The position numbers were made by a program, and so were the translations under genes. The notes below the pieces were generated by a model. That model saw only the letters and a program-made list of their open reading frames with translations. It had not been told where the DNA came from and did not search any database. Source: Cellvibrio japonicus Ueda107 (GTDB taxonomy: Bacteria; Pseudomonadota; Gammaproteobacteria; Pseudomonadales; Cellvibrionaceae). From it: a stretch of 64,000 bases of DNA. Numbering within the stretch: position 1 is the first letter of the stretch; each line of letters starts with the position of its first letter. Below are positions 1-9,278 of the stretch, piece by piece. Location: the NCBI RefSeq assembly GCF_000019225.1, contig NC_010995.1:1992501-2056500 (forward strand), given 5' to 3'.

Positions 1-1820
1 TTGAGATAAATGAACTCGGGGTCTTTAGCCATGCGCTCCTGGTGTTTTGTTTCTATCTTGGGAAGATAGTCGCTAATTTTGAAGTAGTTTTGGTGTGGGG
101 CAGGGTGGATACGATCCCAGGGCAGGGCATTGTCATAACTGCTTTCACCGATTTCGGCAGGGTCGAGCAGGCTGGGTAGCTGCACATCGGGTATGACCCC
201 TCGATGTTGGGTGCTATCGCCGGAAATACGATAAAACTTGGCTTCAGTAATTTTCAAACGGCCGTGACGCAGTTCTACCAGATTTTGTACAGAACCTTTA
301 CCAAAGGTGGGGGAGCCAATAATGATTCCGCGTCCGTAATCCTGGATGGCACCTGCAAAGATTTCAGAGGCCGATGCGCTAAGGCGGTTAACCAGTACAG
401 CAACCGGTGCGCGGTAAACTGCAGGCTGGTATGCACGGTAGTTGCGTGAGACAGTGTCGTCACTTTGGCGAATTTGTACAACAGGACCCGGATCGACAAA
501 TAAATCCGTCAGCATTGCTGCTTCGGGAAGCGAGCCACCACCATTATCGCGCAAATCAATAATAATACCGTCAACCTTGGCTTTGTTTAATTCGTTTAAC
601 AGATTGTAAACATCGCGTGTTGTACTTTTGTAATTGGGGTCACCTTTTTGGTAAGCCTCAAAGTTCATATAAAACGTGGGTACATCAATTACCCCTAACT
701 TATAGGTTCTACCGTTTTCGTTAACCTCAAAGATGGCTTTTTTGGCAGCCTGGTCTTCCAGTTTTACGGTTTCGCGTTTAATCGTGATCAGTTTGTTAGT
801 GGCAGCAGTAGGATCTGCTGGAATCACCTCCAGCCTTACCAGGGTTCCCTTGGGGCCACGGATCAGTTTGACGACCTCATCAAGGCGCCAGCCAACTACA
901 TCGACCATTTCTCCATCGGCACCCTGGGCGATGGCAACAATCTTGTCATTGGGCTTTAACTGGCCCTGTTTTTGTGCGGGGCCGCCGACAATCAAGCTGC
1001 TGACTTTGGTGTAGTCATCTTCACTTTGCAGAACAGCACCAATACCCTGCAGCTCCAATGACATGCTGATGTCAAAGTTTTCTGCATTTTCGGGAGACAG
1101 GTAATTGGTATGGGGGTCGTAAAGTGTCGTGAGCGCATTCATCATCACACTAAACGCTTCTTCATTGGTTTGCTGCTTTGTCCTGCGCAATTGGTTGGCG
1201 TAGCGTTTACGCAGGGTGGTTTTGCTTTCCTCAAGCGATTTTCCCGAGAGCATGGAGTTGAGTAAACTGGATTTCAGATAAAGATGCCAGAGCGTATCGG
1301 CTTCAGCAGCGGTCTTGGGCCAGGCAGCATCTTTGCGGTCAGTTTGCAGGCTGACCTCTTCGTTAAAGTCGAATTTAACGTCCGGGTTATCGAGATCTGC
1401 AATAATTTTTTCCAGGCGAGCAATCAGGCGCTCGTTATAGCGATTGTAGATGGCAAAGCCCGCATCAAGATCGCCTTTTTTGTACAAGTCATCAAAGGCG
1501 AGGCGATATTTCTCGAATGCCTTGATGTCACTTTGCAAAAAGAAATTTTTTTGCCCATCAAGGGATTTTAAGTACTCATCAAAATAACGAGAAGACAGTG
1601 CGTCATTAAACTCTTGCTTACGGTAATGCTCTTTATCCAGGCGCTTGACGATATCAATGGCGGCTTTTTTTTGGTCAGCACTTGGTGCAAGGGGTGAGGC
1701 TTTTTCGGCAATAGTAAATGTTGAGAGTGTTATGCCCAGAACCAGAGGGGTAATCAGGGTGAAAACAAGGCGTCTGACACTAGGGGAGCTTTGTTTTACA
1801 GCGCGGTTTTGCATCAACAT
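1..1820 (-). CDS. prc: Tail-specific (C-terminal processing) protease Prc, 3' end cut by window edge
   Basis: Periplasmic serine protease of the S41 family. In Enterobacteria Prc trims the C-terminus of penicillin-binding protein 3 and degrades tagged or misfolded periplasmic proteins. I read the frame on the minus strand from ATG at 1820 and it stays open to base 1, giving about 606 residues; E. coli Prc has 682, so roughly the last tenth is missing. Visible parts: a signal peptide with a hydrophobic core in the first 40 residues, the Prc helical N-terminal domain, a PDZ domain around residues 245-330, then the catalytic S41 domain with the SASASE serine cluster (about 480-486) and the GKGS lysine (K508), the expected Ser/Lys dyad. 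A second in-frame ATG lies two codons downstream at 1814. No NlpI-like adaptor lies beside it here. Identification is firm. Confidence 0.95.
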   Translation of the reverse strand, partial: MLMQNRAVKQSSPSVRRLVFTLITPLVLGITLSTFTIAEKASPLAPSADQKKAAIDIVKRLDKEHYRKQEFNDALSSRYFDEYLKSLDGQKNFFLQSDIKAFEKYRLAFDDLYKKGDLDAGFAIYNRYNERLIARLEKIIADLDNPDVKFDFNEEVSLQTDRKDAAWPKTAAEADTLWHLYLKSSLLNSMLSGKSLEESKTTLRKRYANQLRRTKQQTNEEAFSVMMNALTTLYDPHTNYLSPENAENFDISMSLELQGIGAVLQSEDDYTKVSSLIVGGPAQKQGQLKPNDKIVAIAQGADGEMVDVVGWRLDEVVKLIRGPKGTLVRLEVIPADPTAATNKLITIKRETVKLEDQAAKKAIFEVNENGRTYKLGVIDVPTFYMNFEAYQKGDPNYKSTTRDVYNLLNELNKAKVDGIIIDLRDNGGGSLPEAAMLTDLFVDPGPVVQIRQSDDTVSRNYRAYQPAVYRAPVAVLVNRLSASASEIFAGAIQDYGRGIIIGSPTFGKGSVQNLVELRHGRLKITEAKFYRISGDSTQHRGVIPDVQLPSLLDPAEIGESSYDNALPWDRIHPAPHQNYFKISDYLPKIETKHQERMAKDPEFIYL

Positions 1821-2067
1821 AAATCACAATCTCGGGGGAGTATGGCAGGCCGTCACAGGTCGGCATTACAAAGAGGAATACGCCGCTACTATAGCGGAAT
1901 TATGGGGTTTAGGGCAGTTTGGATCATGGCGATACTTGGGTTTTGTGATCCATGAAGGGCTTCAGGCGACACCCTGGCGAATCCTTGCCGTTCCCCATAG
2001 AGCTGCTGGTGTTTATAGGGTTCATCCTGTTTACGCTTCTTTAACGAGGCTTTAATGGCCGGAAGGC

Positions 2068-3012
2068 TTACTCGTTGGCCGAAGACAGGCTTGCTGCTGA
2101 TTCACCTTGCGCTTGGGAACTATGGTTTCCACCGGTGAGATCCAGCCATAACTCCTTACGGTTTAGTGGTGTTGCCTTGGGTAAGAATGGATTGTTTATA
2201 CGAATCGCCCGGCGATTCTTGAGGTCAGCTTTGGCCAGCGCCTCTTTAACTTCAGGGCTATTAAAGAAGTACTGATCAAAGCGTCCATCCTTAATGGCGG
2301 ATTCAAGTCCAAATTCAATATCTTTAGCCAATTGTGGGTCATGGGGTGTGACGAAGAAATAGGTAGGAAGCGGGTAAATTAATACCAGATTCTTCTCAAC
2401 GGTGAGTTTGAGATTGGGAAATGCTGCCAGCTCGGTAAAAACTTCGTTGGCCCCGCGGGGAAAGGCATCGAAGCGTTCGCCATCCAGCATGTAGTAGAGG
2501 CTGGGCTTTTTGGTCGCTTTGATAACAGTCAGCCCGGCGCTTTCCAGGATTTCAGCATCCTGCCAGCTGCGCCCCTGGCCGAACTTGATACGACGCAGGT
2601 CATCCAGGGTTTGTATCTGGTCAAAACGTGCCTGGTCGCCTTCGCGTATAAAGAAGAGCCTGTGATTCATCAGGCCCCGGTAGGCATCGATGCGTACCGG
2701 AATAAACTCCCGCTCCATTTCTTCCGAGGTTCCACCCCACATGACAGATATCTGGCCCGACTTGACCGATTCCATCACCCTTGGGCGAGAGTAGACTTCA
2801 TTAGTTGAGGCAAAGGTGTATTGGGTATCTGAGTAGGATAAAGCCAGACGCAACAGCCCGTTCATATAGTCGGTCTGCACATTGGACTTCATGTTGGTGG
2901 TAACTGTTTTAGTGGCTGCTTGTGTGGGGGTAGTGAGTAACGCGCCGCCTAGGGCCAATATTTGAAACAAACCGATGATATAGCTAACCGGCTTCGGGTG
3001 TTTATCTCTCAT
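2068..3012 (-). CDS. Periplasmic substrate-binding protein, SBP_bac_3-like, orphan
   Basis: 314 residues with an N-terminal signal peptide (hydrophobic stretch about 11-28, likely cleavage after TQA near 32). The rest resembles family 3 solute-binding proteins (bilobed amino-acid-binding fold): a segment of the DLRRIKFGQG type around 137-146 followed by a second lobe that reads like the late part of such domains. I cannot identify the ligand. No ABC permease, ATPase, histidine kinase or diguanylate cyclase lies next to it, so it may be a stand-alone binding protein or partner of a system encoded elsewhere. The last 40 residues run past the usual domain and end in a Ser/Ala-rich tail. It lies downstream of nothing obvious and 247 bases upstream of prc on the same strand. 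Family assignment is moderately sure, function unknown. Confidence 0.65.
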   Translation of the reverse strand: MRDKHPKPVSYIIGLFQILALGGALLTTPTQAATKTVTTNMKSNVQTDYMNGLLRLALSYSDTQYTFASTNEVYSRPRVMESVKSGQISVMWGGTSEEMEREFIPVRIDAYRGLMNHRLFFIREGDQARFDQIQTLDDLRRIKFGQGRSWQDAEILESAGLTVIKATKKPSLYYMLDGERFDAFPRGANEVFTELAAFPNLKLTVEKNLVLIYPLPTYFFVTPHDPQLAKDIEFGLESAIKDGRFDQYFFNSPEVKEALAKADLKNRRAIRINNPFLPKATPLNRKELWLDLTGGNHSSQAQGESAASLSSANE

Positions 3013-3124
3013 TGCGCACGCCTGCTATTGACTGATTTATCTGTTTTTAGGTCTTTTCAGCAACATTAGCACAGAAACGCTATAGGTAAAGGAGGGATAT
3101 GAAGAAGATATACGCGCCGGACTT

Positions 3125-3553
3125 TTAATAGCTGCTACTGCAATCCCACAGCATGCGCATGAACTCCTGCTGTTCCGGTTGTATAACCGGTACTGGTGTA
3201 ACTGCCTTCAGGTGTTGCCTGTTGAATGTAAGTTCATAGCGTATGAATTGCGGGTAATCAGCATCGCTGTCATCTATCTGAACCAGGGCCGCCTGTTGGA
3301 GGCGTAACTCCAGTATTTCCAGCAGTTCCTGCAGGCTTTGTAATAGGCGTTTTTCACTAAATAGTTCAGGGCATAATTGGGCGTTAATGAATACGTAATC
3401 ACAGCCAAGCAATTGGCTGTGGCCGATTTGCAAGCGATTCTGGTGCAGGGCCTGAGCCAATTCAAAATGGTATAGCGTTAACGGGGAATGCACCTGTTCC
3501 GGGGCGGCAATGGCGGCTTGTGCTGGACTGCCCATTGTTTGGGAAGATGACAT
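3125..3553 (-). CDS. Hypothetical protein, 142 aa, no recognised domain
   Basis: I do not recognise this protein. It has no signal peptide or membrane segment. The N-terminal 20 residues are Ser/Ala/Gln-rich and probably disordered. The middle (about 60-95) is leucine- and glutamine-rich with a heptad-like pattern, suggesting one amphipathic helix or short coiled coil, and the C-terminal third looks like alternating beta strands. The start ATG at 3553 follows no strong ribosome-binding site. It sits alone on the minus strand, 112 bases upstream of the binding-protein gene, and its own upstream region is a 317-base gap. Composition resembles its neighbours, so I see no sign of recent transfer. 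It is treated as a real gene because the frame is compact, well spaced and not antisense to another gene. Confidence 0.55.
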   Translation of the reverse strand: MSSSQTMGSPAQAAIAAPEQVHSPLTLYHFELAQALHQNRLQIGHSQLLGCDYVFINAQLCPELFSEKRLLQSLQELLEILELRLQQAALVQIDDSDADYPQFIRYELTFNRQHLKAVTPVPVIQPEQQEFMRMLWDCSSSY

Positions 3554-3870
3554 AGTGACTCTGCCTGTAGCGTTAATGGGGTGGCGCTTTTGACTAGGTT
3601 GCTATTGCTGTGTGCTTAGCCTGTGTTGTTCACAGCTTTGTTATTGGTGTTTGGCCATGGTGAAGCAGCACATTATTGGCACCGGGTAATATTCATCAAA
3701 ATTTAACAGGCCTATGCCGAAAATACCACCAGCATTGTCGAATTATTTGACAGACATAATTAACATCATAAAAAAAGCGGCAAATGCCGCTTTTTTGTAA
3801 TAAACCCTGTTTCAGGGTTGGCGCTTGCACTTCATTCATGATTCCTGTAGATGCTTGCTCGCGCTCGATT
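3554..3870. other. Intergenic gap of 317 bases
   Basis: Apart from the hairpin terminator at 3771-3796 I see no gene here. The AT-rich part next to 3554 probably carries the promoter of the 142-residue hypothetical gene (minus strand), but no convincing pair of promoter boxes stands out. Confidence 0.5.
3771..3796 (-). terminator. Rho-independent terminator of the DAHP synthase gene
   Basis: Perfect inverted repeat of 11 bases (3771-3781 with 3786-3796), GC core gcggc/gccgc, four-base loop, flanked by runs of A and T. It lies 75 bases past the stop of the minus-strand DAHP synthase gene. With A/T runs on both sides it can work in either direction. Confidence 0.8.
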
Positions 3871-4938
3871 TTAGCGTTTGCTTAAAGCGTCCTTGATGGT
3901 ATTGCGCATTTTGTGCAAAGCCTTCTCGGTTGTCTCCCAGTCAATACAGGCATCGGTCACAGAAACACCGTACTTCAGGTCGCACAGATTGGCAGGAATG
4001 CTTTGGCTGCCCGCACCTATATTGCTTTCTATCATCAGGCCGATGATGGATTTATTGCCTTCCAGAATCTGGTTGGCTACGTTTTCCATCACCAGGGTTT
4101 GCAACTCATGATTTTTATTGGAGTTGGCGTGGCTGCAGTCCACCATAATATTGGGGATGACTTTGGCTTTAGTCAGCTCCTGTTCGCAAATGGCTACACT
4201 GACAGAGTCATAATTTGGTTTGCCGTTGCCACCGCGCAATACGACATGGCCATAGCCATTACCACGCGTGTGGATGATGGCAACCTGGCCCTCACCATTG
4301 ATTCCCAGGAAGCGATGGGGGCGAGAGACAGACTGCAGGGCATTGATAGCGACGGTCAGGCTACCATCGGTACCGTTCTTGAATCCTACCGCTGACGAGA
4401 GGCCGCTCGCCATCTCGCGGTGGGTTTGGGATTCAGTGGTGCGTGCGCCAATCGCGGACCAACTGATCAAATCATGCAGGTACTGCGGTGATATGGGGTC
4501 CAGTGCCTCTGTTGCAGCCGGCAGGCCTATTTCGGCAATATCCAGTAACAGCTGGCGACCTATGTGCAAGCCTTCTTCAATTTTGAAGGAGTCATCCAGG
4601 TAGGGATCATTGATCAATCCCTTCCAGCCAACAGTAGTACGAGGTTTTTCAAAGTAGACGCGCATGACCACATAGATGGTGTCACTGACTTCATCGGCCA
4701 ATTTTTTCAGGCGCTGGGCATAATCCTTGGCCGCAGCAACATCGTGGATGGAGCAGGGACCTATGACCACAAAGATGCGATGATCCTTGCGATCCAAAAT
4801 ATTGCGTATGGTTTCGCGACCGCGGGTAACAATATCGCGGGCTTTATCGGTCAGGGGGATCTTGGCTTTGAGGGTTCCTGGAGAAATCAGCAATTCCTGG
4901 GATACCACATTAAGGTCGTCTACTTGTTTATTGGTCAT
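3871..4938 (-). CDS. 3-deoxy-7-phosphoheptulonate synthase (DAHP synthase, class I)
   Basis: Condenses phosphoenolpyruvate with erythrose 4-phosphate, the first step of the shikimate pathway to aromatic amino acids; cytosolic. 355 residues, the usual length for the AroF/AroG/AroH type Ialpha enzymes. Visible signatures: the GPCSIH motif near residue 60, KPRT near 99, the GARTTESQ segment near 165 and the SHAN metal/substrate segment near 271. The family has separate isozymes inhibited by Tyr, Phe or Trp; I cannot decide which from sequence reading, so no symbol is given. It is a single-gene unit with a terminator downstream. On the minus strand a TACAAT-type -10 box is read at 4973-4978, about 35 bases before the start, but no good -35 goes with it. 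Very sure of the enzyme, unsure of the isozyme. Confidence 0.95.
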   Translation of the reverse strand: MTNKQVDDLNVVSQELLISPGTLKAKIPLTDKARDIVTRGRETIRNILDRKDHRIFVVIGPCSIHDVAAAKDYAQRLKKLADEVSDTIYVVMRVYFEKPRTTVGWKGLINDPYLDDSFKIEEGLHIGRQLLLDIAEIGLPAATEALDPISPQYLHDLISWSAIGARTTESQTHREMASGLSSAVGFKNGTDGSLTVAINALQSVSRPHRFLGINGEGQVAIIHTRGNGYGHVVLRGGNGKPNYDSVSVAICEQELTKAKVIPNIMVDCSHANSNKNHELQTLVMENVANQILEGNKSIIGLMIESNIGAGSQSIPANLCDLKYGVSVTDACIDWETTEKALHKMRNTIKDALSKR

Positions 4939-5205
4939 GATGCTATTCCATAAAAAGGCCTAAACGAGGTGCATTGTACTTGAAAAAGTTTATTTTGTGG
5001 GATGTTTTACTTAATAAGTCCCATAAATTAAGGCAATGTTACTGCTTTTGATCGCGGAGAGGTTTGCTTGTCCTCTTTCAAGGGGGCAATTGGGGACGTA
5101 AAGGTGGAAATATTGGCATTTTGGTTTTTTGGTAGGATAAATGTTTTATAGGGCTGGGCCTGTTTAGGTCAGAAAAACGAAAATCGTTAAAGAAGGATGT
5201 AGAGC

Positions 5206-7413
5206 TTGTTTTCACTTGTACGTGTTGTATTGCCCTTGATGGGCGGATTAGGTATTGCCTTGTGCACATTGCCTGCTATGGCAGAACAAGCCTCAGGAGC
5301 TTCTGGCAAAAGGCCGGTGACGGCATTGGTACTTGGCGGCGGTGGTGCCCGTGGTGCGGCGCATATTGGCGTACTCCAGGTGCTGGAGCAGGAGCGGATT
5401 CCAGTGGATTGTGTTGTCGGTACCAGCATGGGCGCGCTGGTTGCTGGTGCCTATGCTGCCGGCCTGGCTCCCTCGGAAATGCTGGACAAGCTGGCAGAAG
5501 CCGATTGGACTGATATGTTTCTGGATACGGCCGATTATTCCCAGCTTAGCTATCGCAAAAAGCGAGTGAACAAAGGACTGCTATTAGGAACAGAAATGGG
5601 TATCACCAAGCGCGGGGTGCAAATAATGCCCGGGGTGATCGCGGGGGAGAAGATCAAGCTGTTCTTTAACTTTTTGGTCAGCGATGAGCAGGGACAGCAC
5701 CAGATCGAGAACCTGTCCCTGCCATTAGCCATAGTGGCTACTGATATAGGAACAGGGGAGCGGGTAGTTATCCGTAAAGGCAGCCTTACCCATGCCATGC
5801 GTGCCAGTATGTCGGTACCGGGGCTGATGGCACCGGTTGAATATGAGGGGGGGCAATTGGTGGATGGAGGGCTTGTCGACAACCTGCCGATTGGTATTGG
5901 TCGAGGCTTGTGCAATGCCGATCGGGTGATCGCGATTAACGTAGGGTCGCCGCTGCGGCCCGCTGATGAGGTTGGCTCTCTATTGAGTGTCACCGGCCAG
6001 ATGATCGGGATACTCACCAAGCAGAATGTCGAGCGCTCCCTTGCCACCCTGACGGGAAATGACATTTACATGGCTCCCGAGCTGGGCAATATCAAATCTA
6101 CAGATTTCAAGCGTTATGCCGAGGCTGCAGAGGCGGGACGTCAAACCGCATTGCGTTATCTCTATGCACTGAAAGATTTATCGGTATCACCGGAGGCTTA
6201 CGCGCAATGGAATGTGCAACGCCGTGTTGAGCGGGAGCCCATAGTGCGCATTGACGAGATCCATATTGCCCCGTTAAACCGGGTTAACTCCGATTTTGTC
6301 GAGCGTCTGGTACGTCAGCGTCCGGGGGAAAATGTTGACCGTCGGCGCCTGGAGCAGGATCTGATCCGTATTTATGGTGCGGGGTACTTTGACAGTGTGG
6401 ACTACCGTATTTATCAGCATGATGGTGTTAATCGCCTGGATATACTAGCGCGTGAAAAAAACTGGAGTTCTGATTATGTCACTTTCGGATTTACGGTTGC
6501 CGAGGAATATCGACATGGCGCCAGTGTAAATCTGCGCGGAGCCTATCGTAATACCTGGATAAATTCCTATGGTGGTGAATTTTTTGCCGTGCTGGATGCG
6601 GGCACTGATCCCTATGTCGAGCTGGATTTTTATCAGCCATTGGATACGCGCCACAAATATTTTGTCGAGCCGCGCTATATCAGTAATCGCCAGACCTCCA
6701 ACATTTTTATTGATGGTGACAAAATTGCGGAATATGAGCTGACCACTCATTCCGTAGAGCTGATGCTGGGGCGCAATGTGGGCATCTGGGGGCAGGTGCG
6801 CAGCGGGTGGCGTGAATATGATATTAAAGCCAGTGCAGATATCAGTCTGTTGAATTTGCCCGATGCCAATGAACGCTATGGTGGCTGGTTAACTGAGGTG
6901 TTATTTGATGCGCGCAATCGCCTGTATTTCCCATCGCAGGGATGGAGTGGTGACCTTGGGTATTTTGCATCGCCCCAGGCGGACTACGAAAAATTATTCA
7001 CCCGACTTGATTATGCCCATCCCCTGGGAGATTTCGTATTGGGAGCCAGGGGTAGCTTTGTGACGTCAATCAATGATCCTTTGCCGGTATACGATTCTGC
7101 CCAGCTTGGGGGCTTTTTAAACCTATCAGGCTATGCAAGGAACCAGATATTGGCTGATCAAGCCCTGTATTTGCATTTGCGTGCAGAAAAAATTGTCGGG
7201 CGTATGCCCCTGGGTTTAAGCGGTGATTTGCGTATGGGGCTGGCATTGGAAGGCGCCAAGCTGGAAGATGCTTATACCTTGACGAAAGATGATGATTGGC
7301 TCAATTCCGCCGCTATCTATTGGGGTGGGGAAACACCCGTAGGTCCCGTTTATATCGGATATGGTTTTACCTTTAGCGGCGATTACAATTTCTATTTCCA
7401 GATAGGCCCTTAA
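5206..7413 (+). CDS. plpD: Patatin-like phospholipase autotransporter, PlpD type (type Vd secretion)
   Basis: 735 residues, close to Pseudomonas aeruginosa PlpD (about 728). Order of parts: signal peptide 1-27; patatin phospholipase domain about 38-320 with the oxyanion loop GGGGARG (44-50), nucleophile motif GTSMG (Ser74) and DGG (Asp220), which form the Ser/Asp dyad; a single POTRA-like domain about 345-420; and a C-terminal Omp85-type beta-barrel from about 430 ending in an aromatic-rich last strand. In the PlpD family the barrel sits in the outer membrane and the lipase is moved to the cell surface or released. The start is TTG: an AAGGA sequence lies 8 bases upstream, and the next internal ATG would cut into the signal peptide. 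It is divergent from the DAHP synthase gene across 267 bases and convergent with the next gene. Lipid substrate is not visible. Confidence 0.92.
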   Translation: MFSLVRVVLPLMGGLGIALCTLPAMAEQASGASGKRPVTALVLGGGGARGAAHIGVLQVLEQERIPVDCVVGTSMGALVAGAYAAGLAPSEMLDKLAEADWTDMFLDTADYSQLSYRKKRVNKGLLLGTEMGITKRGVQIMPGVIAGEKIKLFFNFLVSDEQGQHQIENLSLPLAIVATDIGTGERVVIRKGSLTHAMRASMSVPGLMAPVEYEGGQLVDGGLVDNLPIGIGRGLCNADRVIAINVGSPLRPADEVGSLLSVTGQMIGILTKQNVERSLATLTGNDIYMAPELGNIKSTDFKRYAEAAEAGRQTALRYLYALKDLSVSPEAYAQWNVQRRVEREPIVRIDEIHIAPLNRVNSDFVERLVRQRPGENVDRRRLEQDLIRIYGAGYFDSVDYRIYQHDGVNRLDILAREKNWSSDYVTFGFTVAEEYRHGASVNLRGAYRNTWINSYGGEFFAVLDAGTDPYVELDFYQPLDTRHKYFVEPRYISNRQTSNIFIDGDKIAEYELTTHSVELMLGRNVGIWGQVRSGWREYDIKASADISLLNLPDANERYGGWLTEVLFDARNRLYFPSQGWSGDLGYFASPQADYEKLFTRLDYAHPLGDFVLGARGSFVTSINDPLPVYDSAQLGGFLNLSGYARNQILADQALYLHLRAEKIVGRMPLGLSGDLRMGLALEGAKLEDAYTLTKDDDWLNSAAIYWGGETPVGPVYIGYGFTFSGDYNFYFQIGP

Positions 7414-7429
7414 CCCTGCCCGGTAAGTT

Positions 7430-7470
7430 ACAGGCTTGCCAGCTCCCATGACATGAGCTGGCAAGCCTGT
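7430..7470. terminator. Bidirectional hairpin terminator between convergent genes
   Basis: Perfect 16-base inverted repeat (7430-7445 with 7455-7470) and a 9-base loop, lying 17 bases after the PlpD-type gene and 31 bases after the end of the minus-strand barrel gene. The T tract is short, so termination strength is uncertain, but the location and stem length fit a shared terminator. Confidence 0.7.
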
Positions 7471-7500
7471 TTATGCGGTTGAATCCCTGGAAATGAACAA

Positions 7501-8253
7501 TCAGAAATGGAAAATTGCGGCGATATAGGGGCCTTTCAATTCGAGATTGGCTTCTACATCGTCCTCATAAACTTCAAGGTTGATTGCGCGATAACCTGCT
7601 TCAATACCAAAGTCCATAACAGAGTCAAAGACATAGCTGATTTTGGCGGCATAGTCTGAAACGGTCGAGTCTTTGTAGCTAATATAATTACCTTCGAATC
7701 CCGCTGAAAGGCCGGTGAAAGGCAAGTCGAATTGAAACCTGCCATAAACTAGGGGAAGTGGTAAGTCGACATCTATTTTCTGGTTGACGGTTTCTGCTTC
7801 TGCCGTCAAATGACCGGAATATTTACGCAGGGTCAGGCCGAGATCCAGATTGAACCAATTATCGAGGATTTCGTAATAGAGTGTTGCGTCGGTGTAACTT
7901 AAGTCGAAATCGCTGTGAACCCTGGAGCCGGCAGTGAATTCCGTTCCATCCAGTTCAAACGTTTGGTCGATAGTAGCGGTTTGCTGGCTGCTGATATCGT
8001 TGTATTGCAGCTTCACGTTGGGAATAAGTGGGAGCGGGTGTTCGATAGCAATGTAGTAGTAATGATTGCGCTCGTCGCTTGCTCCCAGTTCACTCATGGA
8101 AATAGCCGGGTCACCTACATTACCTTCCAGTTCCGCATTCCAGGAGCCAGCACCGGCATAAATACCAAATACTGTGTCTGCTTGCGCTGCACAGCTCAAA
8201 CCCAGTGCGAGCATACTACTGGTGAGTAAACAGGGGGAAAAACGTGATTTCAT
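7501..8253 (-). CDS. Outer membrane beta-barrel protein, TIGR04219-like
   Basis: 250 residues: signal peptide 1-25 (cleavage after AQA) and then alternating amphipathic strands of an 8- to 10-stranded barrel, ending in a Phe-x-Phe (FHF) signature typical of outer membrane proteins recognised by the Bam complex. The opening of the mature part (GIYAGAGSW, then glycine-rich turns) matches what I recall of the TIGR04219 barrel family, whose function is unknown. The start ATG at 8253 has an AGGA-type site upstream on the minus strand. It is convergent with the patatin autotransporter and shares its terminator, but that adjacency alone does not prove a link. Sure that it is an outer membrane barrel, less sure of the exact family. 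Confidence 0.78.
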   Translation of the reverse strand: MKSRFSPCLLTSSMLALGLSCAAQADTVFGIYAGAGSWNAELEGNVGDPAISMSELGASDERNHYYYIAIEHPLPLIPNVKLQYNDISSQQTATIDQTFELDGTEFTAGSRVHSDFDLSYTDATLYYEILDNWFNLDLGLTLRKYSGHLTAEAETVNQKIDVDLPLPLVYGRFQFDLPFTGLSAGFEGNYISYKDSTVSDYAAKISYVFDSVMDFGIEAGYRAINLEVYEDDVEANLELKGPYIAAIFHF

Positions 8254-8296
8254 GGTTGAGTCCTTCTGCGAGGTGTGTGATTTACGTGTGGCTAGT

Positions 8297-9217
8297 CTAG
8301 CCGTTTTTGCGGTTTGAATCTGGGGACGATGCGCCGGATTTATTACCGGTATCGCTTTGGTGTAACAAATTCAGGAATTGGTTGGCTGCATTGCTTAAGC
8401 TGCGTTGGCGATGATGGATGGCTCCCAGGGGGCGCACAATAGCTGCCTGGCTTAATGCCAGCCTGCTGAGGCTGCTATCTAGCAGCCGCTTGGGCAAAAC
8501 CCCCCAACCCAGGCCAATTCCCAAGAGCATTTTAATGGCATCCAAATGGTTGGTAACCATAGCGATATTGAGTGGCAAGTGCTCCGCGTCAAACAGTGTT
8601 GTAATCAGGCGAGTGGTATACGTATTGGGGTCGGGCATGATGGCATCGTAATGGCTTAATTGCGCCAGATTGAGAGTTTGCATGTGTGCCAATGGATGTG
8701 AAGGGGCGGCAACAAACTGCAATTCATCCATCCATAGTGGGTGTGAGGCGATGCGTATATCCGGCTCCAGTGCCAGGGTAACCAGCGCCAGGTCAAAGCG
8801 GCCCTGGACAACCTCCTGGTGCGCCAGCTCTGAATCAAGAAAATGCACATCCAGTTTTACCAGTGGAAAATCCTGCGCGAATTGCTGGAGGTAAGGGGGG
8901 AGATAATGCAGGCCAATATGGTGGCTGGTGGCAATACTCAGCTTGCCGCTCACTGTTCCCTGCAGATCGGCAACTGCCTGGGCGGCAGCATCTACCTCGG
9001 CAAGAATCAATTTGGCCTTGGGTAACAGGATTTGCCCTGCCTGGGTCAAGGCAATCTGGCGCCCAATGCGATCAAACAGAGGTGCTTTTACCTGTTCTTC
9101 CAGCAAGGCAATGCGTTTGCTGATAGCTGGCTGGGTTAAATGCAGTTGGTTGGCTGCCTGGGAGAAGGAGCCGGTATTGGCGATGGCGACAAAAGCCTGT
9201 AGTTGCTGGGTATCCAT
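8297..9217 (-). CDS. LysR-family transcriptional regulator, divergent from leuCDB
   Basis: 306 residues. N-terminal winged helix-turn-helix (about 3-62) with the diagnostic stretch TGSFSQAANQL followed by LTQPAISKRI, then a LysR substrate-binding domain (about 88-290). The last 20 residues are a polar tail. It is transcribed away from leuC across 139 bases, the typical arrangement for a LysR regulator that controls the divergent operon and itself. The effector is not readable from sequence; a leucine-pathway intermediate would be the natural guess from context, by analogy with other LysR regulators of branched-chain synthesis. See the dyad at 9279-9302 for a possible binding site. Confidence 0.92.
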   Translation of the reverse strand: MDTQQLQAFVAIANTGSFSQAANQLHLTQPAISKRIALLEEQVKAPLFDRIGRQIALTQAGQILLPKAKLILAEVDAAAQAVADLQGTVSGKLSIATSHHIGLHYLPPYLQQFAQDFPLVKLDVHFLDSELAHQEVVQGRFDLALVTLALEPDIRIASHPLWMDELQFVAAPSHPLAHMQTLNLAQLSHYDAIMPDPNTYTTRLITTLFDAEHLPLNIAMVTNHLDAIKMLLGIGLGWGVLPKRLLDSSLSRLALSQAAIVRPLGAIHHRQRSLSNAANQFLNLLHQSDTGNKSGASSPDSNRKNG

Positions 9218-9278
9218 GGTTGCTAGATTTAAATCATTCCTTTTGGTTATGCAATATATAAAAAAGATAAATTTGTTT

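Noticed and set aside
1645..2055. 136-codon open frame at the prc start and gap
   Set aside because: Mostly antisense to the prc N-terminus, with no plausible domain.
4939..5060. Possible TyrR box upstream of the DAHP synthase gene
   Set aside because: Only partial half-site similarity was found, too weak to report.
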